Notes: generated from the letters alone by a model not told the origin. A DNA stretch of 64,000 bases from Shewanella sp. ANA-3 (GCF_000203935.1 NC_008577.1:248001-312000), one strand, 5' to 3'; counted from the stretch's first letter, positions 1 through 10,047 are shown. A program made the numbers and translations.

Positions 1-246
1 TCTGATAAAATCCGTACTTTGCAAGGTCGTGTGACAAGCAACAAAATGGATAAAACCATTACTGTAGCTATCGAACGCCAAGTGAAACACCCAATCTATG
101 GGAAGTACATTAAGCGTACGACTAAGATCCATGCACACGATGAAGCTAATCAGTGCAACGAAGGCGATGTAGTAGCGATCCGCGAATGTCGTCCTCTGTC
201 TAAGACTAAATCTTGGACTCTGGTTGAAGTAGTATCAAAGGCCTAA
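1..246 (+). CDS. rpsQ: 30S ribosomal protein S17, missing only its start codon
   Basis: S17 binds the 5' domain of 16S rRNA early in small-subunit assembly. The window opens at the second codon: the first residues read [11 protein letters not shown] and the frame is open from base 1, so only the initiator codon lies outside. The family core ([27 protein letters not shown]) is intact and length is normal. A TTG at 19 is not the start. It is the last gene of the S10 operon and is followed by a hairpin with a T-run. Confidence 0.97.
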   Translation, partial: SDKIRTLQGRVTSNKMDKTITVAIERQVKHPIYGKYIKRTTKIHAHDEANQCNEGDVVAIRECRPLSKTKSWTLVEVVSKA

Positions 247-265
247 TTATATTAGGTATTTAGGT

Positions 266-299
266 AAACGGCTCCAGTATTTGGGGCCGTTTGTTTTTT
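266..299 (+). terminator. Intrinsic terminator at the end of the S10 operon
   Basis: A 10-bp stem (AAACGGCTCC with GGGGCCGTTT, one G-U pair) closes a 7-base loop and runs into GTTTTTT. It starts 20 bases after the rpsQ stop and separates the S10 from the spc operon. Confidence 0.85.
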
Positions 300-345
300 A
301 ATACTATACATTCCATATTTATGGTGTTATATTTGCGCGCCATTT

Positions 346-380
346 TTGACTAAATTCAAAGCAAAAATGGTGTTTATAGT
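346..380 (+). promoter_or_regulatory. Probable spc operon promoter region
   Basis: The 125 bases between the terminator and rplN must hold the spc promoter. TTGACT at 346-351 and TATAGT at 375-380 are the best hexamers, but they are 23 bases apart, longer than the usual 16-18. The exact promoter is therefore uncertain. Confidence 0.3.
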
Positions 381-424
381 CCCAATTGTGGGAATTGTGT
401 AGTAACGATAGCGGAGCACTTAAA

Positions 425-793
425 ATGATCCAAATGCAATCGACTCTTGACGTCGCATGTAACAGCGGCGCACGCAGAGTTCAGTGTATTAAGGTCTTGG
501 GTGGCTCTCATCGTCGTTATGCCGGTATCGGCGACATCATCAAGGTTTCTGTTAAAGAAGCAATTCCTCGCGCTAAAGCGAAGAAAGGTGATGTGTATAA
601 CGCGGTGGTAGTCCGTACTAAGAAAGGCGTACGTCGTCCAGACGGTTCTGTCATTCGCTTCGATCGGAATGCAGCAGTTCTTCTGAACAACAACCTGCAG
701 CCGATTGGCACTCGTATCTTTGGACCAGTGACACGTGAATTGCGCTCTGAGCAGTTCATGAAGATTGTCTCGCTGGCACCAGAAGTACTGTAA
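425..793 (+). CDS. rplN: 50S ribosomal protein L14
   Basis: L14 is a beta-barrel protein that bridges the large subunit to 16S rRNA and contacts L19. The product is 122 aa with the hallmark stretches [20 protein letters not shown] and [13 protein letters not shown]. The frame extends upstream to 386, but MIQMQ at 425 matches the family N-terminus and has GGAG eight bases before it. First gene of the spc operon. Confidence 0.98.
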
Positions 794-804
794 GGAGCTT
801 CAAA

Positions 805-1119
805 ATGGCAGCTAAAATCCGTCGTCAAGACGAAGTAATCGTATTAGCAGGTAAAGACAAGGGCAAACGCGCTAAAGTTGCTCAAGTTTTACCTACTGGT
901 AAGTTAATTGTTGAAGGCATCAATCTTGTCAAGAAACACCAAAAGCCAAACCCACAACTGGGTGTAGCCGGTGGTATTGTTGAGAAAGAAGCACCGATTC
1001 AAGCATCAAATGTTGCGATCTTTAACCCTGTCACTGGCAAGGCGGATCGTGTTGGTTTCCGATTTGAAGACGGCAAAAAAGTTCGTTTCTTTAAATCGAA
1101 CAGTGAACTCGTTAAGTAA
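805..1119 (+). CDS. rplX: 50S ribosomal protein L24
   Basis: L24 is an assembly initiator that binds the 5' domain of 23S rRNA. The 104-aa product carries a KOW motif near the N-terminus ([20 protein letters not shown]). An AAGGAG site precedes the ATG. It lies 11 bases after rplN, between rplN and rplE as in the enterobacterial spc operon. Confidence 0.98.
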
Positions 1120-1131
1120 CTGGAGTAAACG

Positions 1132-1671
1132 ATGGCGAAACTGCATGATAAATATCAAGAGACTGTTGTCGCTGAACTGACTAAAAAGTTCGGTTATACC
1201 AGTGTCATGCAAGTCCCTCGGATTGAGAAAATCACCCTGAACATGGGTGTTGGCGAAGCCGTTGCAGACAAAAAAGTTATGGAACATGCTGTTCGTGACA
1301 TGACTGCAATCGCTGGTCAAAAACCAGTAGTGACTGTTGCTCGTAAATCAGTTGCTGGTTTTAAAATCCGTGAAGGCTACCCTATTGGCTGTAAAGTGAC
1401 CCTGCGCGGTGAGCGTATGTGGGAATTCTTAGAGCGTTTAGTTGACATCGCAATCCCACGTATTCGTGACTTCCGTGGTCTGAGCGCTAAAGCGTTCGAT
1501 GGCCGTGGTAACTACGCAATGGGCGTGCGTGAGCAGATCATTTTCCCAGAAATCGATTACGATAAAATCGATAAAATTCGCGGTATGGATATTGTTATCA
1601 CTACCTCTGCGAATTCTGACGAAGAAGGTCGTGCTTTGTTAGACGCTTTTAACTTCCCATTCAAGAAATAA
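1132..1671 (+). CDS. rplE: 50S ribosomal protein L5
   Basis: L5 binds 5S rRNA and contacts the P-site tRNA. The 179-aa protein has the expected length and motifs ([14 protein letters not shown], the [18 protein letters not shown] segment, and [16 protein letters not shown]). In E. coli the start of rplE is where S8 binds to repress the spc operon; I could not confirm an S8-binding fold here by eye. Confidence 0.98.
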   Translation: MAKLHDKYQETVVAELTKKFGYTSVMQVPRIEKITLNMGVGEAVADKKVMEHAVRDMTAIAGQKPVVTVARKSVAGFKIREGYPIGCKVTLRGERMWEFLERLVDIAIPRIRDFRGLSAKAFDGRGNYAMGVREQIIFPEIDYDKIDKIRGMDIVITTSANSDEEGRALLDAFNFPFKK

Positions 1672-1681
1672 GGGTAGCGTA

Positions 1682-1987
1682 ATGGCAAAAACATCAATGA
1701 AAGCACGTGAAGCAAAGCGTGCACAGCTCGTAGCTAAGTTCGCTGAAAAGCGCGCTGCTCTGAAAGCAATTATTGCAAGTCCAGCTTCTTCTGACGAAGA
1801 CCGTTGGGACGCAGTATTAAAGCTGCAAGCTCTACCACGTGATTCCAGCGCATCGCGTCAACGCAATCGTTGTAATCAAACTGGTCGCCCACATGGTTTC
1901 CTGCGTAAGTTCGGTTTAAGCCGTATCAAGTTACGTGAAGCAACCATGCGTGGTGAAGTTCCTGGCCTGCGTAAGGCTAGCTGGTAA
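1682..1987 (+). CDS. rpsN: 30S ribosomal protein S14, zinc-free type
   Basis: S14 sits in the head of the 30S subunit near the A and P sites. The 101-aa product is the long form typical of gammaproteobacteria. It has a single cysteine (in [10 protein letters not shown]) and lacks the CxxC...CxxC zinc ribbon of the short form. The C-terminal [18 protein letters not shown] is diagnostic. Ten bases after rplE. Confidence 0.98.
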   Translation: MAKTSMKAREAKRAQLVAKFAEKRAALKAIIASPASSDEDRWDAVLKLQALPRDSSASRQRNRCNQTGRPHGFLRKFGLSRIKLREATMRGEVPGLRKASW

Positions 1988-2011
1988 GCACTTGTCACGG
2001 AGTAAGCTAAT

Positions 2012-2404
2012 ATGAGCATGCAAGATCCTATTGCGGATATGTTAACCCGTATTCGTAACGGCCAAGCTGCTAACAAAGTATCTGTGAAGATGCCTTCTGC
2101 TAAGCTGAAAGTCGCTATCGCGAAACTGCTTAAAGAAGAAGGTTACATCGCTGATTACGCCGTAGCAGATGAAGCCAAGCCTGAACTGGAAATCACTTTA
2201 AAGTATTTCCAAGGCCAACCAGTCGTTGAGACTATCCAGCGCGTAAGCCGTCCTGGTCTTCGTATTTACAAAGGTAAAAACGAATTACCAAAAGTGATGG
2301 GCGGACTGGGTGTCGCAATTGTGTCCACTTCTAAAGGCCTGATGACTGATCGTGCCGCCCGCCTTGCAGGCATGGGTGGCGAGGTTATCTGCTACGTAGC
2401 ATAA
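2012..2404 (+). CDS. rpsH: 30S ribosomal protein S8
   Basis: S8 organises the central domain of 16S rRNA and, in E. coli, represses translation of its own (spc) operon. The 130-aa product begins [18 protein letters not shown] and ends in the conserved [15 protein letters not shown]. An ACGGAG site lies upstream of the ATG. Confidence 0.98.
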
Positions 2405-2414
2405 GGAGCTAGGA

Positions 2415-2948
2415 ATGTCTCGTGTAGCAAAAGCACCAGTATCTATTCCAGCTGGCGTAGAGGTGACCTTAAACGAACAGACCCTGACCGTCAAAGGCGC
2501 GAAAGGAAGTCTGACTCGAGTGATCAACAATGCGGTCAATGTTGTTATTGAAGATGGCGTGATCAAGTTCCTACCTGTTGAAGGCGCTGTTGGCGCTTGG
2601 GCACAGGCTGGTACCACACGTGCATTAGTAAACAACATGGTTGTTGGTGTATCTCAAGGTTTTGAGCGTAAGTTAAAGTTAGTTGGCGTTGGTTACCGTG
2701 CGAAGCTCGTCGGTTCTGACATTGACCTGACTTTAGGTTTCTCTCATCCGTTAGTACACAAACTGCCCGCAGGCGTTACTGCAGAGTGTCCAAGCCAAAC
2801 TGACATCGTCCTACGTGGCGTTGATAAGCAGTTAATTGGCCAAGTCGCTGCTGAGATTCGCGGATACCGTCCACCAGAGCCATACAAAGGCAAGGGTGTT
2901 CGCTATGACGACGAAGAAGTACGCCGTAAAGAGGCTAAGAAGAAGTAG
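2415..2948 (+). CDS. rplF: 50S ribosomal protein L6
   Basis: L6 lies near the factor-binding site of the large subunit and is made of two similar domains. The 177-aa product has both, with the C-terminal signature [18 protein letters not shown] typical of L6. AGGAG precedes the start. Located 10 bases after rpsH. Confidence 0.98.
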   Translation: MSRVAKAPVSIPAGVEVTLNEQTLTVKGAKGSLTRVINNAVNVVIEDGVIKFLPVEGAVGAWAQAGTTRALVNNMVVGVSQGFERKLKLVGVGYRAKLVGSDIDLTLGFSHPLVHKLPAGVTAECPSQTDIVLRGVDKQLIGQVAAEIRGYRPPEPYKGKGVRYDDEEVRRKEAKKK

Positions 2949-2958
2949 GTAACGCGAT

Positions 2959-3309
2959 ATGGATAAGAAAACATCTCGCTTACGTCGCGCTATTCGCGCT
3001 CGTAAGAAGATCCAAGAGCTGGGCGTGAACCGTCTGGTTGTACATCGTACACCGCGTCACATTTATGCTCAGGTGATCAATCCTGAAGCTCAGGTGGTGG
3101 CAGCTGCTTCAACCGTGGAAAAAGCGGTTAAAGAGCAACTGAAGAGTACCGGTAACGTAGACGCGGCTAAAGCAGTAGGTAAATTTATTGCTGAACGCGC
3201 GATCGAGAAAGGCGTAACTACTGTTGCGTTCGATCGTTCTGGTTTCAAGTATCACGGTCGTGTAGCTGCTCTGGCAGATGCTGCTCGTGAAGCTGGCCTC
3301 CAGTTCTAA
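2959..3309 (+). CDS. rplR: 50S ribosomal protein L18
   Basis: L18 joins L5 and L25 in the 5S rRNA complex of the central protuberance. The 116-aa sequence has the basic N-terminus ([12 protein letters not shown]) and the C-terminal [20 protein letters not shown] typical of the family. Ten bases after rplF. Confidence 0.98.
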   Translation: MDKKTSRLRRAIRARKKIQELGVNRLVVHRTPRHIYAQVINPEAQVVAAASTVEKAVKEQLKSTGNVDAAKAVGKFIAERAIEKGVTTVAFDRSGFKYHGRVAALADAAREAGLQF

Positions 3310-3321
3310 GGGGTTATAAAA

Positions 3322-3825
3322 ATGGCTAAATTAGAAGCTCAGCAAAAAGACGATCTGCAAGAGAAATTAATTGCAGTTAATCGTGTTTCTAAAGTAGTTA
3401 AGGGCGGTCGTATCTTTAGCTTCACTGCACTAACAGTAGTGGGTGATGGTAACGGTAAGGTCGGCTATGGCTATGGTAAAGCGCGCGAAGTTCCAGCAGC
3501 GATTCAAAAAGCTATGGAAAAAGCCCGTCGTAACATGGTGACCGTTGAGTTGAATGCAGGCACTCTGCATCACCCAGTTAAAGGTCGTCATACTGGTTCA
3601 CGTGTATACATGCAACCAGCATCACAGGGTACCGGTATTATCGCCGGTGGCGCAATGCGTGCCGTATTAGAAGTTGCAGGCGTTCATAACGTTCTGTCAA
3701 AAGCATACGGTTCTACTAACCCGATCAACATCGTTCGCGCGACTGTAGATGCTCTGGTGCACATGAAGTCACCTTCGCAAATCGCAGCTAAGCGTGGCCT
3801 GAATGTTGACGAAATTCGGGGGTAA
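3322..3825 (+). CDS. rpsE: 30S ribosomal protein S5
   Basis: S5 helps form the mRNA entry channel and affects decoding accuracy. The 167-aa product has the N-terminal double-stranded RNA-binding fold ([19 protein letters not shown]) and the [17 protein letters not shown] motif, then the S5 C-terminal domain. An AGGGG site precedes the ATG. Confidence 0.98.
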   Translation: MAKLEAQQKDDLQEKLIAVNRVSKVVKGGRIFSFTALTVVGDGNGKVGYGYGKAREVPAAIQKAMEKARRNMVTVELNAGTLHHPVKGRHTGSRVYMQPASQGTGIIAGGAMRAVLEVAGVHNVLSKAYGSTNPINIVRATVDALVHMKSPSQIAAKRGLNVDEIRG

Positions 3826-3831
3826 TGCACC

Positions 3832-4014
3832 ATGGCAACTAAAACTGTAAAAGTTACTCAGACTAAAAGTGCTATCGGTCGTTTACCAAAGCACCGTGCG
3901 ACCTTAACTGGTCTTGGTCTGCGTCGCATTGGTCACACTGTTGAATTAGAAGATACTCCTTCAGTTCGCGGTATGATCAACAAGGTCTACTACATGGTTA
4001 AGGTGGAGGATTAA
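3832..4014 (+). CDS. rpmD: 50S ribosomal protein L30
   Basis: A small (60 aa) single-domain large-subunit protein. [20 protein letters not shown] is the family core. The gene starts six bases after the rpsE stop. L30 is absent from some bacterial lineages but standard in gammaproteobacteria. Confidence 0.97.
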   Translation: MATKTVKVTQTKSAIGRLPKHRATLTGLGLRRIGHTVELEDTPSVRGMINKVYYMVKVED

Positions 4015-4017
4015 TAG

Positions 4018-4452
4018 ATGCGTTTAAATACTCTATCTCCAGCTGCAGGCGCTAAGCATGCACCAAAGCGTGTAGGCCGTGGTATGGGTTCAGGCTTAGG
4101 TAAAACTGCTGGTCGTGGTCACAAAGGCCAAAAATCTCGTAGCGGTGGCGGTGTACGCCCGGGCTTCGAGGGTGGTCAAATGCCACTTAAGATCCGTTTA
4201 CCTAAATTTGGTTTTACCTCGCGTCGCGCTATGGTAACAGCTGAAGTTCGTGTACTCGAACTGGCTAAAGTTAACGGTGATGTTATCGACTTAAACGCTC
4301 TGAAAGATGCGAACGTTATTACTCGCAACATCCAGTTTGCGAAAATCGTTCTTTCAGGTACCATTGAGCGCCCAGTGACCGTAAAAGGTCTCAAGGTAAC
4401 CAAAGGTGCACGTGCAGCGATTGAAGCTGCTGGCGGTAAGATCGAGGAATAA
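4018..4452 (+). CDS. rplO: 50S ribosomal protein L15
   Basis: L15 is a late-assembly protein whose glycine- and arginine-rich N-terminal tail threads into 23S rRNA. That tail is visible ([20 protein letters not shown]), followed by the [18 protein letters not shown] motif. 144 aa, normal length. It starts three bases after rpmD and is probably translationally coupled to it. Confidence 0.98.
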   Translation: MRLNTLSPAAGAKHAPKRVGRGMGSGLGKTAGRGHKGQKSRSGGGVRPGFEGGQMPLKIRLPKFGFTSRRAMVTAEVRVLELAKVNGDVIDLNALKDANVITRNIQFAKIVLSGTIERPVTVKGLKVTKGARAAIEAAGGKIEE

Positions 4453-4459
4453 TACGTCG

Positions 4460-5800
4460 ATGGCAAAACCAGGACTTGATTTAAAAAGCGCGAAAGGTGG
4501 ACTTTCTGAGTTGAAAGCTCGCCTCCTGTTCGTGATTGGTGCGATTATCGTCTTTAGAGCCGGTTCGTTTGTGCCAATTCCTGGTATTGACGCAGCTGTA
4601 TTAGCAGAGCTGTTTGCTCAGCAAAAAGGTACCATCCTTGGCATGTTCAACATGTTCTCGGGTGGTGCTCTTTCCCGTGCTTCTATCTTTGCATTAGGTA
4701 TCATGCCGTACATTTCGGCATCGATTATCATGCAGTTATTGACTGTGGTGCATCCAGCACTCGCTGAATTGAAAAAAGAAGGCGAGTCTGGACGTAAAAA
4801 AATCAGTCAGTACACACGTTGGGGTACGTTGGTGCTGGGTACATTCCAGTCGATCGGTATTGCAACAGGGTTACCAAACTTAGTCCCAGGCCTAGTGGTC
4901 AACATTGGATTCGGTTTCTACTTTGTTGCGGTTGTGAGCTTAGTAACAGGAACCATGTTCCTGATGTGGCTAGGTGAGCAAATTACCGAACGAGGTATAG
5001 GTAACGGTATCTCGATTTTAATTTTCGCAGGTATTGTTGCTGGATTACCTTCCGCTATCGGCCAAACGGCTGAGCAGGCGCGTCAAGGTGACCTGAATGT
5101 GTTAGTATTGTTGTTGCTCGCGGTAATTATTTTTGCTGTGACTTATTTCGTGGTGTTTGTAGAACGTGGTCAACGTCGTATCGTTGTTAACTACGCTAAG
5201 CGCCAGCAAGGCCGTAAGGTATTCGCTGCGCAATCTACTCACTTGCCGCTGAAAATAAACATGGCGGGTGTAATTCCTCCAATTTTTGCGTCAAGCATCA
5301 TTTTGTTCCCAGGCACACTGGCTCAGTGGTTTGGTCAAAATGAGTCTATGTCATGGTTAAGTGATTTTTCACTGGCCGTGTCACCAGGACAACCGCTTTA
5401 CTCATTATTGTATGCAGCAGCGATTATCTTCTTCTGTTTCTTCTATACTGCGTTGGTATTTAACCCACGTGAAACAGCAGATAACCTGAAGAAGAGTGGT
5501 GCATTCATCCCTGGGATCCGTCCTGGAGAACAGACTTCGCGTTACATTGATAAAGTAATGACTCGCCTGACATTAGCTGGCGCGTTATACATTACCTTTA
5601 TCTGTTTAATTCCGGAGTTCATGTTAATTGCGTGGAAAGTACAGTTCTATTTTGGCGGTACTTCACTACTAATTATGGTAGTCGTAATCATGGACTTCAT
5701 GGCTCAGGTTCAGACCCATATGATGTCACATCAGTATGAGTCTGTGATGAAGAAAGCTAACCTAGTAAACAAAGCGAACTTAGATCGCTTTGGTCGCTAA
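4460..5800 (+). CDS. secY: SecY, channel subunit of the Sec translocon
   Basis: SecY forms the protein-conducting channel of the inner membrane with SecE and SecG and works with SecA and FtsY. The product is 446 aa (E. coli 443) with about ten membrane helices. The plug region ([22 protein letters not shown]) and the cytoplasmic loop with [20 protein letters not shown]-like sequence (here [19 protein letters not shown]) are clear. The frame is open upstream into rplO; ATG 4460 is chosen because it gives the usual MAKPGLD N-terminus and lies seven bases after the rplO stop. Confidence 0.97.
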   Translation: MAKPGLDLKSAKGGLSELKARLLFVIGAIIVFRAGSFVPIPGIDAAVLAELFAQQKGTILGMFNMFSGGALSRASIFALGIMPYISASIIMQLLTVVHPALAELKKEGESGRKKISQYTRWGTLVLGTFQSIGIATGLPNLVPGLVVNIGFGFYFVAVVSLVTGTMFLMWLGEQITERGIGNGISILIFAGIVAGLPSAIGQTAEQARQGDLNVLVLLLLAVIIFAVTYFVVFVERGQRRIVVNYAKRQQGRKVFAAQSTHLPLKINMAGVIPPIFASSIILFPGTLAQWFGQNESMSWLSDFSLAVSPGQPLYSLLYAAAIIFFCFFYTALVFNPRETADNLKKSGAFIPGIRPGEQTSRYIDKVMTRLTLAGALYITFICLIPEFMLIAWKVQFYFGGTSLLIMVVVIMDFMAQVQTHMMSHQYESVMKKANLVNKANLDRFGR

Positions 5801-5821
5801 GTAGCTTTACGGAGTGATGAA

Positions 5822-5935
5822 ATGAAAGTTCGAGCTTCCGTGAAGAAGATCTGCCGTAACTGCAAGATCGTCAAGCGTAGTGGCGTTGTACGCGTTATCT
5901 GTGTTGAACCAAAACACAAACAGCGTCAAGGCTAA
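5822..5935 (+). CDS. rpmJ: 50S ribosomal protein L36, zinc-ribbon type
   Basis: The smallest ribosomal protein (37 aa), near the peptidyl transferase region of the large subunit. The sequence [19 protein letters not shown]... carries the zinc ligands Cys11, Cys14, Cys27 and His32, so this is the zinc-binding form. Some bacteria keep a second, zinc-free copy elsewhere; none is in this window. ACGGAG precedes the ATG. Last gene of the spc operon. Confidence 0.97.
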   Translation: MKVRASVKKICRNCKIVKRSGVVRVICVEPKHKQRQG

Positions 5936-5943
5936 TTGAAAGA

Positions 5944-5971
5944 TTGTTCAGCCCAGTTTTGGGCTGAACAA
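5944..5971 (+). terminator. Hairpin between the spc and alpha operons
   Basis: A perfect 11-bp stem (TTGTTCAGCCC with GGGCTGAACAA) closes a 6-base loop, nine bases after rpmJ. Only a weak T-rich tail (AATATTGTTT) follows, so it may be a partial terminator or a processing site. E. coli has a comparable hairpin at the same place. Confidence 0.6.
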
Positions 5972-5985
5972 AATATTGTTTGCAA

Positions 5986-6065
5986 ATCTGTCAACTGTCG
6001 AGTATCCTTTCGGGCTTTTCGCAGTTGGCCTTTAACTTAAGGAGTGCATAGTGGCCCGTATCGCT
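5986..6065 (+). promoter_or_regulatory. Alpha operon leader pseudoknot (S4 autoregulation site)
   Basis: The segment strongly resembles the E. coli alpha-operon ribosome-binding RNA: GAGTATCCT, then CGGGCTTTTC, then GGAGTGCATAGTGGCCCG across the rpsM GTG start. CAACTG (5992-5997) pairs with CAGTTG (6022-6027). CGGGC (6011-6015), inside that loop, can pair with GCCCG (6054-6058) just past the start codon, giving an H-type pseudoknot. In E. coli, S4 binds this fold and blocks translation of the operon; the rpsD gene for S4 is two genes downstream here. Confidence 0.8.
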
Positions 6066-6407
6066 GGCATTAACATTCCTGATCAAAAGCATACAGTCAT
6101 CGCATTGACTGCAATTTTCGGCATCGGCCGTACTCGCGCTAGAGCAATCTGCGCAGCTACGTCAATTGCTGAAACTGCTAAGATCAAGGAATTGAGCGAA
6201 GCTCAAATCGACACCCTACGCGAAGAAGTTGCCAAATACTTAGTAGAAGGTGACTTACGTCGTGAGATTTCCATGAACATCAAGCGTCTGATGGACCTTG
6301 GTTGCTATCGTGGTCTCCGCCATCGTCGTAGCCTGCCTCTTCGTGGGCAACGTACTAAGACCAATGCGCGTACGCGTAAAGGTCCACGTAAACCAATCAA
6401 GAAGTAA
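6051..6407 (+). CDS. rpsM: 30S ribosomal protein S13 (GTG start)
   Basis: S13 sits at the head of the small subunit and contacts the P-site tRNA and bridge B1. 118 aa, with [13 protein letters not shown] at the N-terminus and the basic tail [20 protein letters not shown]. The start codon is GTG, as in E. coli, and lies within the leader pseudoknot; AAGGAG lies upstream. First gene of the alpha operon. Confidence 0.98.
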   Translation: MARIAGINIPDQKHTVIALTAIFGIGRTRARAICAATSIAETAKIKELSEAQIDTLREEVAKYLVEGDLRREISMNIKRLMDLGCYRGLRHRRSLPLRGQRTKTNARTRKGPRKPIKK

Positions 6408-6421
6408 CGGGAAGGTAGACA

Positions 6422-6814
6422 ATGGCTAAAGTTCCGTCACGTTCTCCGCGTAAGCGCGTACGTAAACAGGTTGCAGATGGCATGGCTCATATCCATGCTT
6501 CTTTCAACAACACAATTGTCACCATTACAGATCGTCAAGGTAATGCGTTGTCATGGGCTACTTCAGGTGGTTCAGGTTTCCGTGGTTCACGTAAATCTAC
6601 GCCATTTGCTGCACAGGTAGCTGCTGAGCGTGCAGGTGCTGCTGCTCAAGACTACGGTTTAAAAAACCTTGAAGTGTTTGTGAAGGGTCCAGGTCCAGGT
6701 CGTGAATCAGCCATTCGTGCGCTGAACGCTGTTGGTTATAAAATTACCAACATTACCGATGTGACGCCGATCCCTCATAATGGTTGTCGTCCTCCTAAAA
6801 AGCGTCGTGTATAA
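6422..6814 (+). CDS. rpsK: 30S ribosomal protein S11
   Basis: S11 forms part of the platform and mRNA exit region. 130 aa with the typical [19 protein letters not shown] and the C-terminal [17 protein letters not shown]. The NG step in HNGC is the known site of isoaspartate formation in E. coli S11. Fifteen bases after rpsM. Confidence 0.98.
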
Positions 6815-6845
6815 CGCGTTTCATTAGGATAGTTGGAGAAAGATC

Positions 6846-7466
6846 ATGGCAAGATACTTGGGTCCCAAGCTCAAGCTCAGCCGCCGAGAAGGTACTGACC
6901 TTTTCTTAAAAAGCGGTGTGAGAGCAATCGATTCAAAGTGTAAACTGGAATCTGCACCAGGACAGCATGGCGCTCGTAAGCCACGTCTGTCAGAGTACGG
7001 TTTACAGTTACGCGAAAAACAAAAAGTTCGTCGTATTTACGGTGTGTTAGAAAAGCAATTCCGTAACTACTACAAAGAGGCTGCACGTCTGAAAGGCAAC
7101 ACTGGTGAGAACCTGTTGCAACTTTTAGAAACTCGTTTAGATAACGTTGTTTATCGTATGGGTTTCGGTGCGACTCGTGCAGAATCACGTCAGCTAGTAA
7201 GCCATAAATCAATTATGGTTAACGGTCGTGTTGTTAACATTCCGTCATTCAAAGTGTCTGCGAATGATGTTGTAAGCATCCGTGAAAAGTCACGCACTCA
7301 AGCTCGTATCAAAGCGGCTTTAGAAGTGGCTGCTCAACGCGAGAAGCCTACATGGGTTGAAGTCGACAGCGCGAAAATGGAAGGTGCTTTCAAGCGTATT
7401 CCAGAACGTAGCGATTTGTCTGCGGAAATTAACGAACAGCTGATCGTCGAGCTTTACTCTAAGTAA
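6846..7466 (+). CDS. rpsD: 30S ribosomal protein S4
   Basis: S4 is a primary 16S rRNA binder that starts 30S assembly; in E. coli it also represses the alpha operon and joins antitermination complexes on rRNA. 206 aa: N-terminal [20 protein letters not shown], and an S4 RNA-binding domain (about residues 96-155; [24 protein letters not shown] split across it). It is the zinc-free form, since the N-terminal cysteine cluster is absent. Confidence 0.98.
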   Translation: MARYLGPKLKLSRREGTDLFLKSGVRAIDSKCKLESAPGQHGARKPRLSEYGLQLREKQKVRRIYGVLEKQFRNYYKEAARLKGNTGENLLQLLETRLDNVVYRMGFGATRAESRQLVSHKSIMVNGRVVNIPSFKVSANDVVSIREKSRTQARIKAALEVAAQREKPTWVEVDSAKMEGAFKRIPERSDLSAEINEQLIVELYSK

Positions 7467-7490
7467 GGCTAACAAACAAGAGAGGACACA

Positions 7491-8480
7491 ATGCAGGGTT
7501 CTGTTACAGAATTTCTTAAACCGCGTCTCGTTGATATCGAGCAGGTTAACTCAACACGTGCCAAGGTTACTTTGGAACCGCTTGAGCGTGGTTTCGGCCA
7601 CACTTTAGGTAACGCGTTGCGTCGCATCCTATTGTCGTCTATGCCCGGCTGCGCGGTTACCGAAGTCGAGATTGACGGCGTACTGCACGAATACAGCAGT
7701 AAGGAAGGCGTACAAGAAGATATCCTTGAAATCTTGCTGAACCTGAAAGGGTTAGCAGTGACTATCGAGGGTAAAGACGAGGCTATGCTTACATTAAGCA
7801 AGTCCGGCGCAGGCCCTGTCATCGCAGCAGATATCACGCATGATGGTGATGTCACTATCGTGAATCCTGATCATGTTATCTGTCATTTAACAGGTAACAA
7901 TGATATCAGCATGCGTATTCGCGTTGAGCGTGGTCGTGGTTATGTGCCAGCATCTGCTCGTGCACAGACTGAAGACGATGATCGCCCAATCGGCCGTTTG
8001 CTGGTTGATGCTTCTTTCTCGCCAGTTGCACGTATTGCCTACAATGTAGAAGCAGCTCGTGTTGAACAGCGTACTGACTTGGATAAACTCGTTATCGATA
8101 TGACCACTAACGGTACTATCGATCCTGAGGAAGCTATCCGTCGTTCTGCAACCATCTTAGCTGAACAGCTGGATGCGTTTGTTGAGCTGCGCGACGTGAC
8201 TGAGCCAGAAATGAAAGAAGAGAAGCCGGAGTTCGATCCGATTCTGTTGCGTCCTGTCGACGATTTAGAGCTAACTGTACGTTCGGCTAACTGTTTGAAA
8301 GCCGAAGCGATTCATTACATCGGAGATCTGGTACAGCGTACTGAAGTTGAGCTGCTGAAGACCCCTAACTTAGGTAAGAAGTCTCTTACTGAAATTAAGG
8401 ACGTTTTAGCTTCTCGCGGACTGTCGTTAGGTATGCGTCTGGAAAACTGGCCTCCAGCTAGTTTAGCAGACGACCTATAA
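7491..8480 (+). CDS. rpoA: RNA polymerase alpha subunit
   Basis: Alpha dimerises to nucleate RNA polymerase assembly, and its C-terminal domain binds UP elements and activators such as CRP. 329 aa, exactly the E. coli length. The N-terminal domain has [20 protein letters not shown]; a linker near residues 235-250 leads to the C-terminal domain ([20 protein letters not shown] and [20 protein letters not shown], the helix-hairpin-helix). GAGAGGACAC precedes the ATG. Confidence 0.99.
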
Positions 8481-8520
8481 GTCTCAGGTTTGTACAGATT
8501 TAGGTTATAAGGATTAGGTC

Positions 8521-8916
8521 ATGCGCCATCGTAAGAGTGGTCGTCAACTTAACCGCAACAGCAGCCACCGCCAAGCTATGTTCCGTAACATGGCAAGCTC
8601 ACTGGTTCGTCATGAGATCATCAAGACAACCGTAGCTAAAGCGAAAGAACTGCGTCGCGTAGTTGAGCCTCTGATAACACTTGCTAAGAGTGACAGCGTT
8701 GCAAACCGTCGTTTAGCGTTTGCACGTACTCGCGACGCTGAAGTCGTAGGTAAGTTATTCACTGAATTGGGTCCACGTTACCAGGAACGTCCTGGTGGCT
8801 ACACCCGTATCCTTAAGTGCGGTTTACGTGCTGGTGATAAAGCCCCAATGGCTTACATCGAGCTAGTAGGTCGTCCAGAAGCTGCTCAAGCTGTTGAAGT
8901 TGAAGCTGCTGAGTAA
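8521..8916 (+). CDS. rplQ: 50S ribosomal protein L17
   Basis: L17 lies near the polypeptide exit tunnel. 131 aa with the conserved start [20 protein letters not shown] and [24 protein letters not shown]. The C-terminal tail ([11 protein letters not shown]) is short and acidic. Last gene of the alpha operon, followed by a strong terminator. Confidence 0.98.
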   Translation: MRHRKSGRQLNRNSSHRQAMFRNMASSLVRHEIIKTTVAKAKELRRVVEPLITLAKSDSVANRRLAFARTRDAEVVGKLFTELGPRYQERPGGYTRILKCGLRAGDKAPMAYIELVGRPEAAQAVEVEAAE

Positions 8917-8935
8917 TTAAGGTTACAAAGATTGA

Positions 8936-8969
8936 AAAACCGGGCTCTAAGCCCGGTTTTTTTGTTTTT
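8936..8969 (+). terminator. Intrinsic terminator of the alpha operon
   Basis: AAAACCGGGC pairs with GCCCGGTTTT around a 5-base loop and continues into TTTGTTTTT. The A-run on the left means it can also act on the minus strand for the convergent gene ending at 8982. Confidence 0.93.
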
Positions 8970-8981
8970 AGCGTTTCTTCT

Positions 8982-9986
8982 TTAATCAACCCAAGTCGTT
9001 TGTTTCTCAATTTCCTTTGGCAGTTTGAGTTGCCATTTCTTTATCGCTGCACGGCTAAATCGATATTGGCCAAGAGCATCCGTGATAGGGAAGATGTTCT
9101 CAGGCTTTTCTCCTGTGAGTATTCTAAGGGCCATGTCCGCAGCGATTGAGCCATGATGATAGCCATCGAGCACATAGCCACCTAGATTGCCATTGGCATA
9201 GATGCTAAATCCCCAAAAGCCGAAATTCGGCACCGGCGTGTGGTTAGCAATCCATTCGAGCAAGTTATCGGCATCCACTGATTGATCGTGTTCATCTCTG
9301 ACTGCGTGATACAGCGCCACTACAATTGCACTATAACCATTATCCTTTGCCGCTCTGACTTGTTGTTGCCACTCTGCTAATTGGGCTAGCTGGAGAATGT
9401 GAACTTCGATATCACTTAACATGCTTGATGGTTGCTTACTGATGTACTCGGCCGCGATTTTCGAAGTATTGCTGCCATCGAAGAGCACTAGGATTTTACG
9501 ATGCTTGGCTTGTGGCAATAATCTCTCGAGTAAGAGTAAGGAACGCTTGAGTAAGGGGCGCTCTAGCACGCCTGTGAAGCGTCTATGTTCATTTAAATGG
9601 TATTCCCGAGGATTCATATTCACCTCGAGGTAAACCACGGGAATTTGGCCGTGATTGAGGCGTTTATGGAGATAATGAACGGCGTTGTCATCGGCAAGGA
9701 TCACAAGTTGTGGTTGTTGCTCCACAATAAATTGCCAAGCGAGTTCTGCACGCTCGGCGTAGCGCTCTTTAGCTAAGCGCTTAGTGTCCATCTCAAAGTG
9801 GCTAACTTGATGTTGTGGTGTCAGTTTATCGGTAATGGCTTGATAGTATTCTTTATCCCACTGATAGCCTTGATGGTAACTTTCGATAACCACCACTTTA
9901 GCAGCGTAGAGCATCAGCGGGTGACTGGTGAGCATTAGGAGTAGCAACAGTCGCCATCTTTTGTTAAATGGCTTAATCACATTCAT
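8982..9986 (-). CDS. Periplasmic ABC-type substrate-binding protein, orphan
   Basis: 334 aa with an N-terminal hydrophobic signal sequence (LLLLLMLTSHPLMLYA, cleavage near residue 29). The rest resembles the ABC_sub_bind family: KVVVIESYHQGYQWDKEY at the start of the mature part, LVILADDNAVHYL, ILVLFDGSNTSKIAAEYI and the late motif NLGGYVLDGYHHGSIAADMAL. Members bind small ligands in the periplasm or act as sensor domains. No permease, ATPase or kinase gene lies beside it, so the partner and ligand are unknown. It converges with rplQ and lies downstream of ccmE on the same strand, with a terminator between them. Confidence 0.75.
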   Translation of the reverse strand: MNVIKPFNKRWRLLLLLMLTSHPLMLYAAKVVVIESYHQGYQWDKEYYQAITDKLTPQHQVSHFEMDTKRLAKERYAERAELAWQFIVEQQPQLVILADDNAVHYLHKRLNHGQIPVVYLEVNMNPREYHLNEHRRFTGVLERPLLKRSLLLLERLLPQAKHRKILVLFDGSNTSKIAAEYISKQPSSMLSDIEVHILQLAQLAEWQQQVRAAKDNGYSAIVVALYHAVRDEHDQSVDADNLLEWIANHTPVPNFGFWGFSIYANGNLGGYVLDGYHHGSIAADMALRILTGEKPENIFPITDALGQYRFSRAAIKKWQLKLPKEIEKQTTWVD

Positions 9987-10047
9987 AGACAGCGTCCTGC
10001 TGGAAAACTGTCTTGAGTATAGTTCAGCCGTTAATTGTGAATGGACA

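Noticed and set aside
517-828. 103-codon minus-strand frame opposite rplN
   Set aside because: It is the mirror of the conserved L14 coding frame and has no homology or ribosome site.
5980-6008. TTGCAA-17-TATCCT as a promoter for the alpha operon
   Set aside because: The bases coincide with the conserved alpha-operon leader RNA; the apparent -10 is the GAGTATCCT segment of the known pseudoknot. It may still overlap a weak promoter but should not be called on this evidence.
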